DNA of 7,223 nucleotides from JBOFMT01 sp051658525 (GTDB taxonomy: Bacteria; Bacillota_I; Bacilli_A; Erysipelotrichales; Erysipelotrichaceae): positions 1-7,223 of the forward strand of contig JBOFMT010000050.1 of the NCBI GenBank assembly GCA_051658525.1, read 5' to 3'. A program made the position numbers and the translations under genes. Under the pieces are notes generated by a model. The model saw nothing but the letters and a program-made list of their open reading frames with translations. It ran no database searches and was not told where the DNA came from. Shown here in pieces: positions 4,870 through 7,223 of the stretch. Numbering within the stretch: the first letter of the stretch is position 1; every line of letters starts with the position of its first letter.

Positions 4870-6313
4870 TATTAGAACGGCAATTGAAGTATTAAAGTCC
4901 AAAGAAGGGCAATGGATTACGACGAAAACCGAAGTAGATCCGCATGGAGAACTTGCTGGTGTATATCGTCATGTAGGAGCGGGTGGAACCTTGCAACGCC
5001 CTACAAAGGAAGGACCAGCCATGTTGTTTGAAACCATCAAAGGACATCCAGACGCAAGTGTATTGATTGGCTTACTTGCTAGTCGTAAACGTGTTGGGTA
5101 TTTGTTGGGTTGTGAACCAGAAGCACTAGGACATTTATTAAATGATGCGCTAAAAAATCGAATGGAACCTGTAGTTGTAGAGCCTGACCATATTCCGTGT
5201 CAAGAAGTAGTACATCTTGCTAGTGATGAAGGCTTTGATATTCGTAAACTCGTACCAGCGCCTACGAATACGTTAGAAGATGCAGGTCCTTATGTAACTT
5301 TGGGAATGTGTTATGCAACCAATCCGGAAACAGGCGAATCAGATGTTACGATTCATCGTCTTTGTTTACAAAGTAAAGATGAAATGACAATGTTCTTTAC
5401 ACCTGGTGTTCGCCATTTGGATAAATTTAGAGAAATAGCGGAAAAAGAAAACCGCCCATTACCAATTTCAATTAGTATCGGTGTGGATCCTGCAATTGAA
5501 ATTGCAAGTTGTTTTGAACCACCAACAACACCACTCGGATTCAACGAACTTAGCATAGCAGGTGGAATTCGCAAACAACCAGTAGAACTTGTTCGTTGTG
5601 TTAGTGTCAATGAATGTGCAATTGCACATGCAGAATATGTCATTGAGGGAGAATTGATGCCTAATGTTCGGATGCGAGAAGATTTGAATTCAAATACGGG
5701 CAAAGCAATGCCAGAGTTTCCAGGATATACCGGACATGCGTGTGACGCACTTCCGGTCATTAAAGTTAAAGCGGTAACACACCGTAAGAACCCAATTATG
5801 CAAACTTGTATTGGACCAAGTGAAGAACACGTTAGTATGGCTGGAATTCCAACCGAAGCAAGTATTCTTGCCATGATTGAAAATGCAATGCCAGGGCGAG
5901 TGAAAAATGTTTATTGTCCATCCTGTGGTGGAGGAAAATTTGTTGCTGTCTTACAATGTGTAAAACGTACACCAAGTGATGAAGGGCGTCAACGCCAAGC
6001 GGCTTTGTTAGCATTTTCCGCATTCTCAGAATTAAAACATGTGTATTTGGTTGATGAAGATGTTGACCTGTTTGATATGAGTGATGTGATGTGGGCAATG
6101 ACTACACGATTCCAAGGGGATCAAGATATCATCACCATTCCCAATGTACGCACGCATCCACTCGATCCAAGTAATTCACCAGAATACTCCAACCGTTTAA
6201 CGAACCATGGAATGTCTTGCAAGACGATTTTTGATTGTACAGTACCATTCCATTTAAAACACGAGTTCAAGCGTTCTAGCTTTATGGATGTAGATCCAAA
6301 CAAATGGCTCTAA
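4862..6313 (+). CDS. UbiD-family prenylated-FMN-dependent decarboxylase (gallate/hydroxybenzoate-type)
   Basis: The product has 483 residues, the size of UbiD and LpdC-type enzymes (about 440-500). These use prenylated FMN with K+/Mn2+ for non-oxidative, reversible (de)carboxylation of aromatic or alpha,beta-unsaturated acids in the cytoplasm. The UbiD pattern is visible: an N-terminal domain with RHVGAGGTLQRP; DVTIHRLCLQ (161-170), where Arg166 should be the catalytic Arg; the metal-region His185; AEYVIEGE (257-264), where Glu262 fits the metal-binding Glu; MPEFPGYTG (283-291) with Glu285; and GPSEEH (318-323), whose Glu321/322 completes the Glu-Arg-Glu set. Residue assignments are by eye against the family pattern. 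Asp161 stands where fungal Fdc1 has a metal-binding Asn. AAGAGGG (4848-4854) is a good ribosome binding site and the start overlaps the LpdD-like stop by eight bases. The LpdD-like partner and UbiX neighbour point to a catabolic phenolic-acid decarboxylase, not the ubiquinone enzyme. The exact acid (gallate, protocatechuate, 4-hydroxybenzoate or other) is open. Confidence 0.9.
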   Translation: MYDIRTAIEVLKSKEGQWITTKTEVDPHGELAGVYRHVGAGGTLQRPTKEGPAMLFETIKGHPDASVLIGLLASRKRVGYLLGCEPEALGHLLNDALKNRMEPVVVEPDHIPCQEVVHLASDEGFDIRKLVPAPTNTLEDAGPYVTLGMCYATNPETGESDVTIHRLCLQSKDEMTMFFTPGVRHLDKFREIAEKENRPLPISISIGVDPAIEIASCFEPPTTPLGFNELSIAGGIRKQPVELVRCVSVNECAIAHAEYVIEGELMPNVRMREDLNSNTGKAMPEFPGYTGHACDALPVIKVKAVTHRKNPIMQTCIGPSEEHVSMAGIPTEASILAMIENAMPGRVKNVYCPSCGGGKFVAVLQCVKRTPSDEGRQRQAALLAFSAFSELKHVYLVDEDVDLFDMSDVMWAMTTRFQGDQDIITIPNVRTHPLDPSNSPEYSNRLTNHGMSCKTIFDCTVPFHLKHEFKRSSFMDVDPNKWL

Positions 6314-6876
6314 TGAAACGGATTGTAATTGGAGTCAGTGGAGCTAGTGGCGTTATCCTAGCTGTTCGATTATTAGAAGCTTGTAAAGCGTTTGAAGATG
6401 TGGAAACACATGTTGTGGTAAGTGATGCGGCAAAGCGGACGTTGTTATTAGAAACGAGTATTTCCTGGGAAACGTTTACTCAGCTTTGTGATGTCATATA
6501 CGATAATAGTAATATCGGCGCAAGTATTGCAAGTGGATCTTTTCCTGTTGATGGGATGGTTGTAGTTCCTTGTAGTATGAAAAGTGTTGCTGGTGTTGCT
6601 CATGGGTTTAGTGATTCTTTGCTGTTACGTGCTGCAGATGTAGCAATTAAGGAAAAACGAAAACTAATTTTAGTACCAAGAGAAACACCGATGAGTCCAA
6701 TCCATCTTAGCAATCTTACTAGTTTAAGTCAGTTGCAAAACGTCTGGATCATGCCTCCCATGTTAACGTATTACAATCAACCTAACTGTATTGAAGATAT
6801 GGAACATCACTTGATTGCTAAAATACTGGAGAAATTTGATTTAGAGGTTTCTGGCTATCAGCGATGGAAGGGGTAA
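6313..6876 (+). CDS. ubiX: Flavin prenyltransferase UbiX/Pad1 (LpdB type)
   Basis: The product has 187 residues from this start, the usual UbiX length. UbiX joins a dimethylallyl unit to reduced FMN to make prenylated FMN, the cofactor of the adjacent UbiD-family enzyme. The FMN-binding start RIVIGVSGASG (3-13) is classical. Next come the conserved VVSDAAKRTLLLE (35-47), ASGSFPVDGMVVVPCSMKS (73-91) with Ser88, LLLRAADVAIKEKRKLILVP (103-122), RETPMS (123-128) with the Arg-Glu pair of the phosphate site, and MPPMLTYYNQP (147-157) with the conserved Tyr. All main motifs are intact. ATG 6313 overlaps the UbiD-family stop as TAATG and gives the family-typical MKRIVIGVSGASG; an ATG three codons earlier (6304) is possible. 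Neither has a clear ribosome binding site, so translation is likely coupled to the upstream gene. No terminator follows, so transcription may continue into the EIIB gene. Confidence 0.93.
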   Translation: MKRIVIGVSGASGVILAVRLLEACKAFEDVETHVVVSDAAKRTLLLETSISWETFTQLCDVIYDNSNIGASIASGSFPVDGMVVVPCSMKSVAGVAHGFSDSLLLRAADVAIKEKRKLILVPRETPMSPIHLSNLTSLSQLQNVWIMPPMLTYYNQPNCIEDMEHHLIAKILEKFDLEVSGYQRWKG

Positions 6877-6882
6877 CATTTC

Positions 6883-6892
6883 TTTTCGAAAA
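6883..6892 (+). promoter_or_regulatory. Palindrome TTTTCGAAAA upstream of the EIIB gene
   Basis: This is a perfect 10-bp palindrome within ATTTCTTTTCGAAAA (6878-6892). The same sequence with one T fewer, ATTTCTTTCGAAAA, lies at 363-376 in the promoter of the RpiR-type gene. Both precede a TATAAT box, at distances differing by 11 bases (about one helical turn). It may be a shared operator or UP-like A/T element. It could also be chance in AT-rich DNA. Confidence 0.35.
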
Positions 6893-6895
6893 CTA

Positions 6896-6924
6896 TGGAG
6901 TTGGCGTTTAAAACATAGTATAAT
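6896..6924 (+). promoter_or_regulatory. Likely internal promoter for the EIIB gene
   Basis: TATAAT (6919-6924) is a perfect -10 box, and the -35 position 17 bp upstream holds only the weak TGGAGT (6896-6901). An inverted repeat ACTATG / CATAGT (6892-6897 and 6914-6919) frames the spacer and touches both boxes. TTGGCG at 6901 is closer to a -35 consensus but is only 12 bp from the -10. The leader would be about 20 bases, ending in the strong ribosome binding site TGGAGGA. This would allow EIIB and genes beyond it to be expressed apart from the upstream operon. Confidence 0.5.
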
Positions 6925-6952
6925 AGTGATAGATCATATGGAGGATAAGATA

Positions 6953-7223
6953 ATGAAAAATATCGTATTGTTATGTTCGGCTGGTATGTCGACTAGTATG
7001 TTAGTAACAAAAATGAAAGCTGCTGCAGATGCAGAAGGATTTGCATGCACCATTGCTGCTTATGGGGTAAACGAAGCGTCTACTGTAGTTCCAAAATCTG
7101 ATATCGTATTGTTGGGGCCACAAATTCGTTTTAACTTGGGACGTCTACAAAAAGAATTCCCAGATGCAATCGTAGAAGCAATCGATATGGCTAGCTATGG
7201 TCGTATGGATGGTGCTGCGGTAC
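6953..7223 (+). CDS. PTS sugar transporter EIIB component, Lac family (3' truncated by window end)
   Basis: Ninety codons are visible of a protein that normally has about 100-105, so only the last residues are missing. It is the cytoplasmic domain that passes phosphate from EIIA to the sugar carried by EIIC. The start MKNIVLLCSAGMSTSMLVTK has the phosphocysteine Cys8 in the CSAGMSTS loop, the hallmark of Lac/cellobiose-type EIIB. The later segments SDIVLLGPQIRFNLGRLQKE and AIVEAIDMASYGRMDGAAV, with the conserved GPQ and the 'D...YG.MDG' end, complete the family pattern. TGGAGGA (6939-6945) is a strong ribosome binding site seven bases before ATG 6953. It is expected to work with the EIIC at 1350, although more than 4 kb of other genes lie between. 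An EIIA and possibly a phospho-glycosidase may follow outside the window. Confidence 0.94.
   Translation, partial: MKNIVLLCSAGMSTSMLVTKMKAAADAEGFACTIAAYGVNEASTVVPKSDIVLLGPQIRFNLGRLQKEFPDAIVEAIDMASYGRMDGAAV

Noticed and set aside
5353..5874. 173-residue open frame on the minus strand
   Set aside because: It lies wholly antisense to the UbiD-family gene, shows no recognisable domain and has no supporting promoter or ribosome binding site; it is a shadow of codon bias.
6899..6912. Possible cre site AGTTGGCGTTTAAA before EIIB
   Set aside because: It matches the consensus at only about 10 of 14 positions and lacks the conserved C near the end; too weak to annotate.
1..7223. CRISPR array, tRNA/rRNA genes, insertion sequences or attachment sites
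   Set aside because: No regularly spaced repeats, RNA gene patterns, transposase frames or terminal inverted repeats were seen on either strand.

Overview
The window looks like chromosomal DNA of a low-GC Gram-positive bacterium (Bacillota). The signs are AT-rich third codon positions, strong AGGAGG-type ribosome binding sites, U-tract terminators, Lac-family PTS genes, an RpiR-type regulator and a CcpA-like site. A gut or host-associated Firmicute, perhaps Erysipelotrichia or Lactobacillales, would fit, but the genus cannot be read from the sequence. All recognised genes lie on the + strand and no gap without a gene exceeds 300 bases.

Layout. Positions 1-307 hold the 3' end of an ABC-2 type permease, closed by a GNRA-loop terminator. 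Positions 368-1220 hold a monocistronic MurR/RpiR-type regulator with its own extended -10 promoter and terminator. Positions 1250-1349 are a dense control region: two near-identical palindromes (TGAAAT-N2-ATTTCA), a promoter overlapped by the second palindrome, and a cre-like site. A tightly packed operon follows: PTS EIIC (1350-2624), a ChbG/YdjC-type carbohydrate deacetylase (2638-3399), an unrecognised 68-residue protein (3396-3602), an intercistronic hairpin without a U-tract, an alpha/beta-hydrolase esterase (3661-4497), an LpdD-like small protein (4498-4869), a UbiD-family decarboxylase (4862-6313) and the flavin prenyltransferase UbiX (6313-6876). After a 76-base gap with a second likely promoter comes PTS EIIB (6953 onward), cut by the window end.

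How the genes may work together (inference). EIIC and EIIB are parts of one Lac-family PTS permease for a beta-linked disaccharide or aryl-glycoside-like sugar. The deacetylase and esterase would remove acyl groups from the imported sugar. UbiX makes prenylated FMN for the UbiD-type enzyme, which would decarboxylate an aromatic or unsaturated acid. LpdD-like proteins accompany gallate-type decarboxylases. The unusual feature is that a complete LpdD-UbiD-UbiX cassette and an esterase lie between the EIIC and EIIB genes of a regulated sugar operon. This suggests a pathway that takes up a sugar carrying a (hydroxy)aromatic acyl group, cleaves it, and decarboxylates the released acid. No phospho-glycosidase or EIIA is in the window; they may lie downstream.
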